NCBI RefSeq assembly: GCF_026212465.1
Contig: NC_080051.1
Location: 22,238,727-22,302,726 of the forward strand
DNA from: Amaranthus tricolor
Lineage: Eukaryota > Streptophyta > Magnoliopsida > Caryophyllales > Amaranthaceae
Direction of reading: 5' to 3'
Length of the DNA: 64,000 nt
Part shown: positions 31,766 through 45,193 of the stretch, in pieces
Layout of the letters: every line of letters begins with the position of its first letter
How positions within the stretch are numbered: the stretch's first letter is position 1
Program-made: the position numbers and the translations under genes
The notes under the pieces: model-generated
What the model was told of the DNA's origin: nothing
What the model saw: the letters and a program-made list of their open reading frames with translations, nothing else
The model's database searches: none

Positions 31766-32922
31766 TTATCACCTATCTTTGCACTCCATCAGCATATCCT
31801 CTAACTAAAAAAGTCTACCCTTCTAGAGAAGACATTAGACACTAACAGTTGTTGCCGGGTTTGCATTTCTCACTCGATTTAAGAAGTTGGTGTGGATTGC
31901 AATCCCATATCCAAATTATATTCACTTCGTTTTCATATATATTTTCATTAAAATATTTTACATAAAAAAATAATGTTTTTAAGAGATGTAAAAAATAAAA
32001 TGTTTGTACGAAATATCATTTGAATCATTTTATGTCATATTTGGGAATTATTATTTTACTTGAAAATTTAAAATTGGCTTAAATTTATTATTTGGCAAAT
32101 AAAAATTTTCAAATTTAAATTTAGATCAAATTTCACCATTATTTTTAAATTAGTTGAAGTTGAGAATAACTACCTAAACCTTGTCATTCTCAAATTTCTT
32201 TATTTATGATTTTATAATTGAAATTTATAATTTAAAATAAAATACTTGTTTCTAAATATTATATTTAATGTATAATTTTATAAATGGACAAATATAAAAT
32301 ATTGGTAGCCAACATTGGAGTTACCTATTGACTTGAAAATATGATTCACGAGAAACGTTATCTCAATTATCACCAACCAGTTTTCTACTGGGAAGAGGGC
32401 AACATGGACGTTGCCTCATCTCCTCAATTGGTAAATAACCTATCACTAAGTAATATACATCAACAAAATAAGAATTAAATTACCAATAATAAATATATTT
32501 TATTTGTCTATCAACGATGGATAGTATTTATTCAATTAACTATGTTTTTTGGGATAAAATGTAGACTAAATTAAATAAAAAAAATATCATCTTGACTAAT
32601 GAATTCATAAGGAAAATATAAACTCTTGATGTGATGATTGAAAGTCAAGCACTTCTTGTATTAACTCAACTTTCTTTTCGAGACAAATAAAAAAATTAAA
32701 AAATGTAAATAAATTTGTAAAGAATGATAATGGTATGGGGTGCACATAACACAATATCCGATTGATCGTAGTAAATGGAATGAAGATGAAAATATACGTA
32801 GGTGATGAGAATATGAATAATCATTCGCCATGAATAATGTGTGGATGCTAATTATAAAAGATTTTAATTGATATGGATACGAGAGACGTGTATCTGCACT
32901 CGTCTGCCTATATGTTAAATTA
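31766..32922. other. Intergenic AT-rich DNA
   Basis: No gene or repeat with definable ends was seen. Confidence 0.5.
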
Positions 32923-33400
32923 GGTTGAACTTAATGTGAATGTTAACATATTAACGAGAAACACGAGGTACACACATCTCATAAGCTAAGAAGATATATA
33001 TAGGAAAAATTATCGTGAATCATACAACCTTTCGTTCATTTCGATACCAACTATTGATAAATCATGGATAATACAAACTTAAGGGGTTTTTTCCTTGAAT
33101 AATACCAACTTTAGTTTATTAACTAATTTACCAAAGTTTTTGTCATATAATCTCTTATAGTTTGATTTTTAACATTTTAGGTATATTCTAGGGAAACACC
33201 CCAAAAATTGGTATTATTCATTATTCATCAAAAGTTTGTACTATTCTAGGGAAATAAACAAAAGATTGTATTATTCCTGGTAGTTTTTCCATATATATAT
33301 ACAATTCTAAAACCATATGACAATGGGAAAAAGGACTTCAATAACTTATAAGTATGCATACTATCTTGACATTCATAATTTGTGAATGTGAAATAAATCA
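32923..33400 (-). repeat. Degraded solo LTR of the TRIM family, split by a MITE
   Basis: On the minus strand the two outer parts match the solo LTRs at 46511 and 48279. The 32923-33002 part holds TGTTAAATTAGG, GTGAATGTTAACATATTAACG and CTCATAAGCTAAG. The 33300-33400 part holds AAAACCATATGACAATGGGA. The interruption is the MULE-type element at 33003-33290. The right end has decayed too far to place exactly. Confidence 0.7.
33003..33290. mobile_element. MULE-type MITE nested in a solo LTR
   Basis: The left end is GGAAAAATTATCGTGAATCA; the inverted right end is GGAAAAACTACCAGGAATAA. A 9-bp duplication ATATATATA lies at 32994-33002 and 33291-33299, although the low complexity weakens it. The interior shares CCAACTATTGAT and AATAATACAA-type words with the element at 31028, so the two belong to one family. 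Confidence 0.7.
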
Positions 33401-34087
33401 TCTTTAATATCGTCTTGCCCTCCATGAGTCTCACGAGCCAAGAGGAAAAAAATAAGTAACGTCAGCAATAATCATTATATTAATTTATTTTTTTGTGAAA
33501 AATTAGTGATCTGGCTTTCAATTTATCGCGGAGCTTCCTTTAAATTCACTTCTCTATTAAAAAGAAAAAGAGAGTGAAAGTGACGAGCCTTATATGTGGA
33601 CAAGTTTGAAAGCTTGTAAACATAATTTCTATATTATGAAAGCTACTAGACATGGAAATGAAATTATTCATGCTTAATTATTGCTTTTATGAATAATTAC
33701 AAATTCACAATAATTAAAATTTTATTTATTATAGATTTTTATAAATTTTTGAACTTACAACCAAATAAATATATTATATCAAATATTAATAAAACTAATA
33801 TAAATTAATATTCAATAATGCCTTTATATTTTTTACAAATTCTCGATTCAGAAGGTGGCACAGTGAAATCATCTCTATTTAGCTAATCCAATATATATTT
33901 AGTTTTTTAAATGAACATTTATAATCTTAAAGTTAAAGTGGCTATTTAGAATTTTAAATTTATTACGTTTTATATTCAAAAGTGATCATTTATAACTTTA
34001 AAGTGATCACTTATAATTTTAAATATCTCAATATAAAAAAAATTGATTATATATGCTCATTTTATGGTAAGATGGTCTCATAGTATA

Positions 34088-34091
<4 letters not shown>
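33401..34091. other. Intergenic AT-rich DNA
   Basis: No gene is seen. The stretch at about 33910-34085 contains AAGTGATCACTTATAATTTT repeats and a GATGGTCTCAT motif like the family at 19650-19900. Confidence 0.45.
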
Positions 34092-34184
<93 letters not shown>

Positions 34185-34340
34185 CCATGTGAATGCGTCT
34201 GTAAATTTGTCTTGACTGATCCTTTTGATTGTTATCTGCACTAAAGTGATACATGGTTTTCCCTCAAAAAAGAAAAAAAAAAAGGTGATACATGGTTTAC
34301 TTGTGGCGACCTATGCAAGTCGGTACTCAATGACATGGTG

Positions 34341-34421
<81 letters not shown>
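34092..34421. repeat. Two (TA)n tracts around a 160-bp spacer
   Basis: TA repeats run from about 34092 to 34181 and from about 34344 to 34421. The spacer contains two copies of GTGATACATGGTTT separated by an A-rich run. Confidence 0.93.
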
Positions 34422-34422
<1 letters not shown>

Positions 34423-37400
34423 AAACATCGCCAAACTTTAGAAAAGTAAATATTTATGTGTCATCACCAAAAACAATTTTATTATGTGTAATATTTTTCT
34501 AATTTTCCTTTTTTATTTTCATTTTATTCATTTATTTTATATATAATTAGAGTTTAACAATATATTAAATAAAATAAAAAAACAAAAGTCATTTAAATTA
34601 AATTAAGGTTAAACTCTTATGTCAATATAAAAAAATTTATATTATTAAAAATATCGTGCATTAGCACATGTGTATAACGCTAGATAGTTTGATAATAATC
34701 ATAAGCAGAGGTCGATCAAAATTCAATTTGAATTGGATAATTAGGAATATCATAAATAGATACTATTTATCCCTAATTAGCAACACTTGTTCAAAAACAC
34801 AAAAGGAACATTCTGTTTGCAAGTGCTCAAACGAGCACAAAAGTACTAGAACGAACACAAAAGTGCTCGAACGAGTACCCCGTATTTGACCCCGTTTATA
34901 CATAAAGGGGAATTGAATGAGTTACACCTCTTTGAGCACCTAATTAGGAATAGGAGTAGTTGGAGGCATCTTATTCATATCTTAGATTACTGAGAGTTTC
35001 CTCATATCTGTTGATATTCATGTTCCTTGCCTTTCATATATAGCTCTTTGACTCGTTTTTATTTAGTTTTTACTTTTCCTTAATTTATATGCTTAGTATT
35101 TTTTTATATTTATTTGTTAACTATTGTTATAGGTCAAACTTATGGTGCAGGCTGATGAGTAAATGCAGGAAGCACTTTTTTGAAGGATTAAATTTGAGCT
35201 GGGGATTCTTTGGCCGCACCCTCTTTATTCTTATGGGTTTTCGTCGTACTTTTCTTTTCAGACCCTGTTTATAATCCCTATAAACAGGTACACTGGGTAA
35301 TGATGATTATGATAATGATAAGAGGAAAACGTCAATGTGTGGCTTCTCGCTTGGCGAAGGTAGTTGCTCGACTCGAGTTGTAACGCATTTAGGTGTAAAG
35401 TTATGGAGAAACACCATCGGTTTCTCATATAGAATTAAAACAATATCATAGTTTCTCGTTCAGATTAACAGAGAATCTTGCATTGAAGAAAATGAGACAA
35501 ATATTAGTGGACCTAAAGTTGAACAGCATGGAAACACGACCATTGACCAAGCGAGCGAAGCATAATGCTTTTAAGTTATACCTTCTTTGCATTAGATGAT
35601 TTATTTCATATCAATAATTAAAGAAATTGTGCATTAGAAACAATTGTCTAGAACAATCCTCTTATTATCTATTTACTGTAAATAATTACTTCTATTGATT
35701 ATTTTTAAATAATCTAACCTTTGTATATTATTTTTTGATGTCATCTCTTTTTACATTTTAATCGGCTACTATAGGTACCTATTGGTCGTTACACTTACTT
35801 CTTTTTCCCCTTTATGCTTCTTTGTTGGTCTTACCCTAGTTCTCTTTGATGGTAGGTACTTATAATAACCGGCTAAAATATGAAAAGGGTGCTGTCAGCA
35901 AATAATATACAAAAGTTGGATTATTTAAAAATCATTAATATACAAAGGTTGGACAATTTTTTTTTTTTTTGAAAATTAGTTATATTACTTGATCGACCCC
36001 ATTCTATTTTTGTAAAATATAACAAATAGAAATATTTTAATTAACTTCATTACTTTATTGTTTGGCCTTGTACTCATTATGCCAAATAGATTACTTATTT
36101 GTTTGTGCTTAAGTAATGACTTGGTTTTTTTTTCAACTATTGAGGTCATTGAAAAAAAAGAATTTTCTTGGGAGTAATGTTGTAATTTTTTTATGAATAC
36201 GAAACAAAAAATATATATTTTTTCACATGTAAAATTTATAATTTATCTATCTAAATTATTTTCTAACATTTGTCTCAGTGGGAAATTAAATATTAGAATA
36301 TTTTCCATATATAGTGGCATTATAAGAAAATAGTAAAATTTTCATGTCGATTACAATCATGCTTTTAAATTAAATTAAAGGAAAATCTAATGTGATGAGT
36401 CTGAATTTGTTTATCTACAAATGTTTTTTTAAATTCGCGTCCAGATTTTGAGTTTTAAATTTTTTCATGTGGTAGACAAAATGGTAAGTTTTTGGTTAAA
36501 TTAAGTACTTATTTTAACTGAATTTCAAAATTTGTGGTCAATTCGAATGATCACGATGTTTTTTTTTTGTTTTTTTTTTTTAATAACAATGTGTCAGGAC
36601 ATTGGGTAAAATTAGCGTAAAGTTAACAAAAAGCATTCCTTTATCTACCATGTGAAAAAATTAGCGTCAAGGTCATCACGCTAAAAAAATATTTCTCTAC
36701 TACGTGGAAAAAAGTAATATTTTTTAAAATAAAAATAGTTACATTACTAGGGGTGTTAATAATAGATCTGATGATCCCATATTTGTACGACCTTGCCGTA
36801 ATCGAACTCGACCTTTACTCGATATCAAAATAAATTTAATTTCATGTAAAAGCAATATGGACACAACACTCATTTGATCCATCTAAAACAACTGATCCAA
36901 AATCGAATTGACAACCCGTAAACAGCCCTGTATATTACTAATACTCCATTTTGACAATTCTCTACTGATTACTGTGAAAATAACCCGGGGCAGACTTAGA
37001 ATTTTAGGAATGGAGTTGCATGATAATTTCAAATTTACTTTTAAAGCATAATTACCAAAACATTAATTATTGCATTACATCAATAAAGCATGAGATAGAA
37101 ATATAGAATGATGCATATAAAACATAAAAAATAAAGTAAAACTCCATTAATTCGTTAGACATTACAAAATCTGAAAATAAAGAAAGCATCTTCACTCTAA
37201 CAAAAATTGTGTACTTGATTGTATTATCAACTAGCCCATAAAGCTCAATCTTCAATCTGAAAATAGTTTGATTGTGGAAATAAGTTGAAGTTCATTCCGA
37301 TCTTATTAGTTGAGTTCAATTTGCTGATGTTGAATCTTTTTGTTGTTTGCTGGAGTCCTTATTGTTTGGATCTTAGATGTTGCAGGATGATTTAAAATCA

Positions 37401-37562
37401 GAAATATAGCATAATTAAGGAGTATATATGCCATATATATGCCTGTTATATAAAATGCTTTCTATGTATTATTAAAAACTATGTTTTATTAACTTTGATG
37501 ACTTTGCAATTTGACATCCATTTTATAAAAGACTATGTTTTATTGACTTTTATGTATTATAG
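34422..37562. other. Intergenic DNA upstream of the CACTA transposase
   Basis: No host gene is supported. About 34790-34880 contains inverted words of the type GTGCTCGAACGAG/CTCAAACGAGCAC. The 5' end of the CACTA transposon should lie in this stretch if it survives, but no CACTAGTA-like terminus with matching subterminal GCAAATAA repeats was found; a single CAGCAAATAATA occurs at about 35895. Confidence 0.45.
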
Positions 37563-40017
37563 ATGGATCGAAGTTGGATGTATGGCAAACGTGATTCTAT
37601 TGAATTCATGAATGGAGTTAAGGAGTTTTGCAATTGTGCTTTACAACATCAATAAGAACCTAAAAATGATGATTTTTATTGTCCATGTAGAGATTGTCAA
37701 AATATCGACATTGTGAATAATATTAGGACTTTAAGACACCATATAATGACCCATGGCTTTAAGAAACAATATTATGTATGGTTATGGCGTGGGGAAAGTC
37801 TTGAATTGTGTCGCTATAATGTTGGATAAGCTGTGGAGGTGGAAAGTTCTTCTAGAATTAATGACAACTATATTGAGAGAGGAAATGAGAAGGAGGAGGA
37901 GGAGGCAAGGGTGGAGATAGATAAGGAGGATGAAGAAGGGGAAGATAATGGGGATGGAGAGGGTAGTGATGATGATGTTTATGGTGATAATATTAATTAT
38001 GATGACAATGAGGAAGAGGAGGAAGAAGAGGTTATACACGGAAACGATGATGATGACAATAACCTTGATGAAATGTTGGAAGGGATGATTTGAGTGAAAG
38101 GCCTCGTTTATTCAAGAAGTTATCAGAAACAACTAAAACACAATTGTATGATGGATGCATTAAGCATACACAACTTTCAGCTGTGATGGGACTATTCAAC
38201 CTCAAATCAAAACATTGTTGGACAGATGTTAGTTTCACGGAGTTGTTAGAATTTTTACAAAGCTTGTTGCCCGATGGTCATGTATTGCCCGAAGTCAACT
38301 TATTATGCAATGAAATTGATGTGCCCTCTAGGCCTAGATTCTAAGAAGATAGATGCTTGTCCAAATGATTGTGTATTGTATTGGAATGAATATATGAATT
38401 TAGATGAATGTCCTCGTTGTGGTGAGTCCTGTTATAATATTTCAAATGATTTTGTTGAAGATAAGAGGGACAAAAAAGGTCCATCTGTGAAGAATATGTG
38501 GTATCTTCCGGTAACACCGAGGTTGAAGCGCTTGTTCTCCATAAAGAGTGATGCTGAGACATTAAGGTGGCATTGCAAGAAGAGCAAGAAAGGACAACGT
38601 CCTTCGGATTCCCTTCAGTGGAAAGAATTTGATGCCAAGCACGAATAATTTGGTAAAGAAGGAAGGAACGTGAGACTTGCACTTTTTACCGATGGAATGA
38701 GTCCATTTGGTAATCTTAGTAGCTTACATAGCACTGGCCAGTGTTTTTGGTGATTTACAATTTGCCTCCTTGGTTGTGCATGAAGCGCAAGTACATGATG
38801 TTGTCACTTTTGATTTCAGGGCCAAAACAACCTAGAAATGATATAGATATTTACCTTGCACCCTTTGTTGAAGAATTGGTTGAAGTTGTGGAATGAAGGT
38901 GTTTCGGTGTTTGATGCTAATGGTAATAAAACTTTTGTATTACGTGCCATGCTCTTTTGCACTATTAATGACTTTTCGGCTTATGTAAACTTGTCCGGAT
39001 ATAAGGTTAAGGGAAAAAAGGCATGTCCTATTTGCGAGGATGATACCCAATCATTATATTTGTCACATTTTAGGAAATATGTTTACATGAATCATCAAAG
39101 GTTTTTAAAATAAATTTCATCCTTATCGTAAGAAAAAAGTCCCATACAATGGAAAGAATGAGGATAGGGTAGCTCGTGCACCATTCATAGGACATCAAGT
39201 TTGTGAGCAGGTGAAGGATATTCAAAATGTGTTTGGAAAGGGTGTTAAAACTAAAGTCTTTGATGGTCTTTATAAGAAGAAGTAGATATTATGGACTCTA
39301 CCATATTGGAAAGACTTACCGGTTAGACATTGTCTTTATGTGATGCACATCAAAAAAAATATATGTGATGTTATACTTGGCACATTATTGAATATACCAA
39401 ATAAGACAAAGGATCATTTGAAAGTTCGTAGAGACATGAAAGATATGAAGATTTGACCGAAATTGTGGCCAATTGTGAAAGAAAGGGCAAAACAAGCAAA
39501 AAAGTTGTCTACTTATTTGCCTCCTGCTTGCTACACATTATCCAAAGTGGAGAAACAAATTTTCATTGAGTGTTTGAATAGAATTAAGGTCCCTACAGGA
39601 TACTCTTCAAACATTCGAATTGGATTGTTTCCTCGGGAGGCTTTAAGCTAAGCACAATGAAATTTCATGATTGTCATGTCATGATTCAAGTATTCTTGCC
39701 CATTGTAATCCATGCAATTTTGCCAAAGCATGTTAGTATAGCTATCACAAGACTTTGCTCATTTTTCAATACAATATGTAGTAAGGCCCTTGATCTGCAT
39801 AAATTAGATTCTTTACAAGATGGCATCATTGTGACACTTTGCAAATTTGAGATGTATTTCCCATCGTCATTTTTTGATATCATGGTTCATTTAGTTGTCC
39901 ATCTTGTTCGAGAAAAAAAGTATTGTGGTCCTGTATTTTTGAGATGGTCATACCCTTTTGAAAGACAAATAGGAGGATTGAGAAAGAAGGTTAAAAATCT
40001 AGCACGCCCAGAAGGTT
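37563..40017 (+). pseudogene. CACTA (En/Spm) TNP2-like transposase, decayed
   Basis: Starts MDRSWMYGKRDS, the conserved opening of the transposase-associated domain, with the Cys/His cluster CPCRDCQN and HHIMTHGF further on. It is followed by an acidic linker, then the Transposase_21 (TNP2) region: MCPLGLDSKKIDACPNDC, ECPRCGES, VRLALFTDGMSPFGN, YKVKGKKACPICEDD. The DUF4218 region ends it: LQDGIIVTLCKFEMYFPSS, then YPFERQIGG. The frame is broken by stops at 37653-37655 and 37827-37829, by frameshifts near 38092 and 38300, and by further stops after 38646. The order of domains is that of autonomous plant CACTA elements. The protein would bind and cut element ends; that is family knowledge. It cannot be made intact here. 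Confidence 0.9.
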
Positions 40018-40069
40018 AATAATTAAAGCATATTAATATATTATATTCTATATTTATATTGTTGTAGGT

Positions 40070-43000
40070 TATCCGTGAGAGGGCTATGAAAGGTTCAAAG
40101 ATGAACGATCATTTTCATCGAATGGGCCAAATGAGCTATGAGGATAGTACAAGAATTTTGGTAGCTGAAGGATTCTATCCATCTGCTACAACATCTACAT
40201 CAGAATCTTCCTTTGCAGTAACCTCTACAATTGAGATTAATCGAGGTGATGATTGGTATTGTTCCATGCACAAAAAAGACAAAAAAAAAAAAAAAAAAAA
40301 ACAGGTGTAAGATCAATCCCTAGTGAAAAAACCAAGTCTGTTGCCACTAAATATGTGAGTATTTTAAAATTTCTTATGGTGGCTATCAATTTCCCATGTG
40401 TCTAATTTAGACAGGAACATAGATGACAAAAATTTCTTTCCATTGTTTATTTTCTAGCTTGAATTTAAAGATAAGGAGATCCAAGGTACATTCAAACCTA
40501 ATAAAAACAAAGATGCATTGTATATGGTTTTCAGAGAGAAGTTAGATCGTCCTGGTCGTGCATTCGGGTATGGAGGTGTTAATATAGGAATAAGAAAGGC
40601 TTTTGGATATAATCCCAAAATCGTATCCGAATCTAGACTCCATGAAAGGGACACTACATTTGAAGATCAAGAGGCCTTGAAAGCGCAAATTCAAGATGAG
40701 TTAAGAGAAGAGTTTAATTCTACTCTAAAGAAAAAATTGACATCTATACTACATGATATGGGCATAACTAATTTGAGGATGCTCAATGATACATGGACTT
40801 CTCCTCACATTGTTATCTCTAATCACTCAGGTTCTTCAAGTGCCCAGTTTATGGTAAGTGCATGTCTGTACCATTAATCTTATATACCTGATGTGAGTTA
40901 TCTAGCAAATCTCATTTGAATGTATTATGTTTAGGTGAACAATGAAGTTAACAAAGAAAATGATGAAATGTCACGCATTGAGCCTTCCACAAATGATTAC
41001 ACCTCTCAAAAAAGTCTTATGTGTATTGAGTCGCTAGTGCCCTTACTAAGTGTTGAATGCCAATGGCTTCTCACTAATGTCAAGGAACTTCCTACTGGCC
41101 AAACAGTAGATGTCCTCTTTGAAGCTAGTATATTTCGGTACACCGAGGATAGAAATATTCAGGTTAACAAGAAAGACATCAAGCAATTCTTGGAGTCAAA
41201 AAAGTTGAACATATCCATAATTATGGTCTTTGTGAGGTAGGTCTTGAGTCTTTATACAAATTCTATTCTTGTGGGTAAATGCGTAGATTGTTTATATTTT
41301 TGTGATCTTATGAGTGAAATTACATAACTTAAATTATTATGTGTTTACGATATCCAGTATAACACCCCGGCCCTTCAGAACGCCGGTGACTAATCATGGA
41401 GACTGTAGACCGGCCTCACAGACCAACACAAGTCTATCAATCCTAAGATTGGCCTCACTCGTACGCGCCCGGGAAAACTTCCCAGGAAGTCACCCATCCT
41501 AAGATTGCTCCCCACCAAGCACACTTAACTGTGGAGTTCTTAGCAAATGGGCTTCCATGAAAAGAAGATGCACCTTGTTGATATAAGTGGTCTATCAATC
41601 CTTTTTCAAGCCAAATTTGGGGTATTACACTTAGACACATCAAAAGGCTTGCCTTTATCTCTGGAAAACAAACCACTAAATATGAGCCACAATGTGTCAA
41701 ACAATTTATACTTTGAAAAAAAAACGTTTGACTTTAAAATAATATTGAAAATGCACAAAATCGTAAAATACTTTTATATTTAAGAAAGAAAAAAATATAT
41801 ATACTCATATAGTATAAAATACCTGAATTTGTCACACTTTAATAAAAATTCATTCACAATATACATTGAAAATTATCGAAAATTAGGCGTGTTACAATTG
41901 GTATCACGTACCAACTTACCTTCTCAAGAAAAAAAAAATAATTAGTAGTAATAATTAGTAGATAATACGGTAGCGGTGATCGGTCTCGACGTCGAGTCGA
42001 CATTGATCCGAAAGCTTACTACATTCTATTTTTTTTTCCGTTCGATCTCGTTTCTTATACAATGTGAGTTGTTATGTCTAACCCTTCTCTATTATAAATT
42101 CCAAAGTTTGTTCGTTTAAAGTTTTCGATCAACGTTTCTGGGCTTGACGTTTTCTTTTGCAGTACTGTTTGTTTGTTAAACGCTTCATTATCATCTTGCC
42201 AAACATTATTAATTTTCTTATTTAACCGGGTAAGAGTATTTGAAAGAAGAAAAAAAAACGTTGAAGCATGTACAGAGCTTCGATGGTGGCGAAGTCCAAT
42301 ACAGAAGCTATGATATTATGTTATTAACCTGATATTCTTTAAAACAAAAATGATTATGAATATGTGGACTTTGTGGAGTATAGCTGTTATCCACTGTTTT
42401 ATTTTTTATTTTTTTTATTTCCTTTCTTTTTGAAATTATGATCATTTTATCAAGAAATACATATAGTTCCTTTTATTAATCAATATTTAAGAGTGTTATT
42501 TTATTGTGATTATATACATTTATTGTGAATATAAATTTTAATTATAAAATAGTGTTTTTGCCTCGGACTGTGTAAGGTAGGTTAACCCTTGGTGCACCTA
42601 AACGTGACATGTGTTTTTATTGCCAAGAGCAAATTACCTTTCTAAGGTGTCTAGTGGATCGGCCTTTTGGAAGGAGTCCATGAAAGGGGATGTATTATTT
42701 TTTTTTTAATTTGTGACATTATATAAATGTATATTGTAAATGAATTTTTATTAAAGTGCGACAAATTCAGGTATTTTATACTATATGAGTATTTTTTTTT
42801 CTTAAATATAAAAGTATTTTACAATTTTGTGCATTTTCAATATTATTTTAAAGTCAAACGTTTTTTTTTCAGAGTATAAATTGTTTGACATGTTAGAGTA
42901 ACAACTCATTGAGTTGTGGCTCATATTTAGTGTTTTGCTTTCCACAGGTAAAGGCGAGCCTTTTGATGTGTCTAATGCATGATGGGTGGACGATATAGAT

Positions 43001-43861
43001 CAAGCGAAAACAATAAGACATATTTCTTTTATTTTATATAAGAATAATACATCTTAATTATGTTAGATTAAACATTTTAAGGTTGAAGTTTTGACGCCTT
43101 ACACTCTTCGAGTGTGGTGAACACTTCGTATTTACTTTCCGCTACTAAATAATAATATTTACATCTTTTTATAACTAATATTTTAAAATTATCGAAAATT
43201 AGGGGTGTTACATCCAGGTCACTTGTTGATGACATCTTGTTATTCAATTTTATTTCAAAGATTGGTTGGCTATGTCTAGAGTGCACTTTAGATACTAGAA
43301 TCAATATTAGTCTCAATGAAGTGAAGGACTATGTCTTTCATGTGTTTGAAGAATCAGTGAAGGCTGGAGAAAATTTTGTATTGGCTCCGATTATCGAAAA
43401 GTAGGTAAAATTTTTCTTTATCTTCTCCATTGTTATAATGTATCAAATAATTTATAAACTTTGTTTTTCTACGATATCAGTGATCACTGGATACTTCTAG
43501 CTATAAGCGTTACAAAAGGCATTATCTACCACTTTGATTCCATATCTTTAACTGGTCGAATGTTGAAGATAAAATTAATAATAAATAGGTAACATGTCTA
43601 ACTATTGCTATCTTATTCCTTATATCATTAAATAGTTGAATTGTTCATTTTATGTGTTAAGTCAGTTAAGAAGGTATAAAATAAGTCGTGGTGAAATGCA
43701 TAGAGACAAGCCAATGTGGAAAGACATCAAGGTTTGTTTGTTTTGATGAACTTTTTCGTATTAAGTTTATGTGCTTGATTTTTATTAATTTTTTTAACAT
43801 GTAGTGGGCGCAACAACCCGGGAGCGTAGAATGTGGTTTCTATATCATGAAGTACATGTAG
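40070..43861 (+). pseudogene. CACTA second gene with Ulp1-like (C48) protease, interrupted by an LTR element
   Basis: Several exon-like segments follow the transposase on the same strand. The segment at 40458-40860 carries REKLDRPGRAFGYGGVN and a coiled region, like the ORF that accompanies TNP2 in plant CACTA elements. The segment at 40935-41240 (LMCIESLVPLLSVECQWLL) matches the stretch preceding the protease. After an LTR insertion, 43218-43861 encodes the Ulp1 C-terminal half in small exons: DHWILLAISV (His), IYHFDSIS (Asp) and WAQQPGSVECGFYIMKYM (Gln and Cys). All triad residues are present, but a TAG follows at once where the family continues. Ulp1 proteases cleave SUMO-like proteins; why CACTA elements carry them is unresolved. 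Exon borders are inferred from GT-AG sites. Confidence 0.85.
41358..43212 (+). mobile_element. Rearranged LTR retrotransposon inserted in the CACTA second gene
   Basis: The element begins TATAACACCCCGG and ends GGGGTGTTACA. A 5-bp duplication TCCAG lies at 41353-41357 and 43213-43217. The left LTR runs to GTGTTACA at 41896 and is followed by TTGGTATCACGTACC, a degenerate tRNA-Met primer site. At the right, only the last 25 bp of the LTR are in the expected orientation; about 42710-42965 is an inverted copy of the LTR middle (41640-41860). No gag or pol is readable in the 1.85 kb. Confidence 0.75.
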
Positions 43862-44367
43862 TACATTATTTCCAACTGCATTTCTATAGAAGCTGATAGA
43901 TGATGATTTTTGTAATCACGGTAAAAGTATACTGAATTATCGAATATGAATTTTGTTTTTGTGCATGAACACGTTGTCAATTATATATAAATGAGTTTGT
44001 TCGTAGATTTTTGTATACTTAATCTGACATTTAGAGTTGTTGTTGCTCAATTAAATGTTTGAAGCTAGTCTTTCAGTTATTCAACCACGGGATCAGGACT
44101 ATTATTGCTTTTTGCTATGGTAGTATAAGGAAAAAGGATCATTATTTGTTGTTGTTTATAACTTATAAAAAACACATCTATTAGTTTATGAGTATTTGCT
44201 GTGATTTTTTTTAAAAAGTAGCAAATAAGCAATATTTATTTGCCGTGATTCTTTAAATAGCAAAAAATTATTTTGGTTATTTGCTGCCCGTTCATTTGCC
44301 GCAATTCTAAAATAAGCAGCAAATAAGCTTATTTCTACAGCAGCAAATAATATTAATTGTACTAGTG
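43862..44367 (+). mobile_element. 3' terminal region of the CACTA transposon
   Basis: Noncoding end of the element. From about 44195 the words ATTTGCTGYG and CAGCAAATAA recur in both orientations about eight times, the pattern of CACTA subterminal repeats. The end is TACTAGTG at 44367, i.e. inverted CACTAGTA. Confidence 0.7.
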
Positions 44368-44401
44368 CAAATGAACGACTCTGAAATTTCCATTTGTTAT
44401 A

Positions 44402-44660
44402 CTCCCTTCAATTCACTACTAATGTCCCATTTGCTTTTTTGACACTGTTCATCTCTTACTCTTAATTTGTGTTTTATTATTAATCTATAAGTTAAAATAT
44501 AGTCAAGTGGGATTTTATTTGATTCATCTCAATGCAAGGATTATTTATATCAGCTTTTCATAATTTTTAATTAAGCACCATTAGAGATATTAAAAATTAA
44601 ATAAGTGTATTGAATAGAGTATAAAAAGTAAATGAGACATTAATAGTAAATTGAAGGGTG
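44402..44660. mobile_element. Stowaway MITE
   Basis: A 259-bp element with TIRs CTCCCTTCAATTCACTACTA and, inverted, CACCCTTCAATTTACTATTA, flanked by TA (44400-44401 and 44661-44662). It is the best-preserved copy of the family also seen at 4399 and 45558. It sits 34 bp beyond the CACTA end. Confidence 0.88.
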
Positions 44661-44984
44661 TACAAGTATATATTCTATATTTTTATTGGGACATAAAATA
44701 ATATATTATTATTTTAATAATGAATTTCTGGGTCAAGTAATAATTACATAGAATGATAGAAAGTTGTTCAAAGTTCAAACATACTCATTACTCGGTGTAA
44801 TGAATTAGTCCTACAAATCGCAATAAGAAGATAAGTATTACCTTCGGAATTCATACACGTGAATACTTTAGAAAGTTCATAGGCTTTATTTTAATTTTAT
44901 ATTGCAATAAATGCTCATGTTATATGTGACTCGAAAGGAAATATAGCCCCCACATTTATATTCTCTTTTTGGCATTCTTATATA

Positions 44985-45193
44985 CTTTCTTCGTTCTATT
45001 ATATTTGCTATAATTTATTTTTTACGCAATCTAATACATAACTTTAATATTATGAAAGTATTATATTAGACGATTTAAACAAAAACTCGTTTGACTATAC
45101 TTTTTCTAAAACATTAACAACAATAAATAAAATAAACTTGAAAGATAATAGTACTAATAATTCTTACGAAGCGAATATTTCAGAAGAAGGAAG
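44985..45193. mobile_element. Stowaway-like MITE, second family
   Basis: A 209-bp element whose ends are CTTTCTTCGTTCTATTATAT and, inverted, CTTCCTTCTTCTGAAATATT, with TA on both sides (44983-44984 and 45194-45195). It is noncoding. Confidence 0.65.

Noticed and set aside
37782..38039. Leu/Ile-rich antisense ORF
   Set aside because: It is the reverse reading of the acidic GA-rich linker of the TNP2-like transposase.
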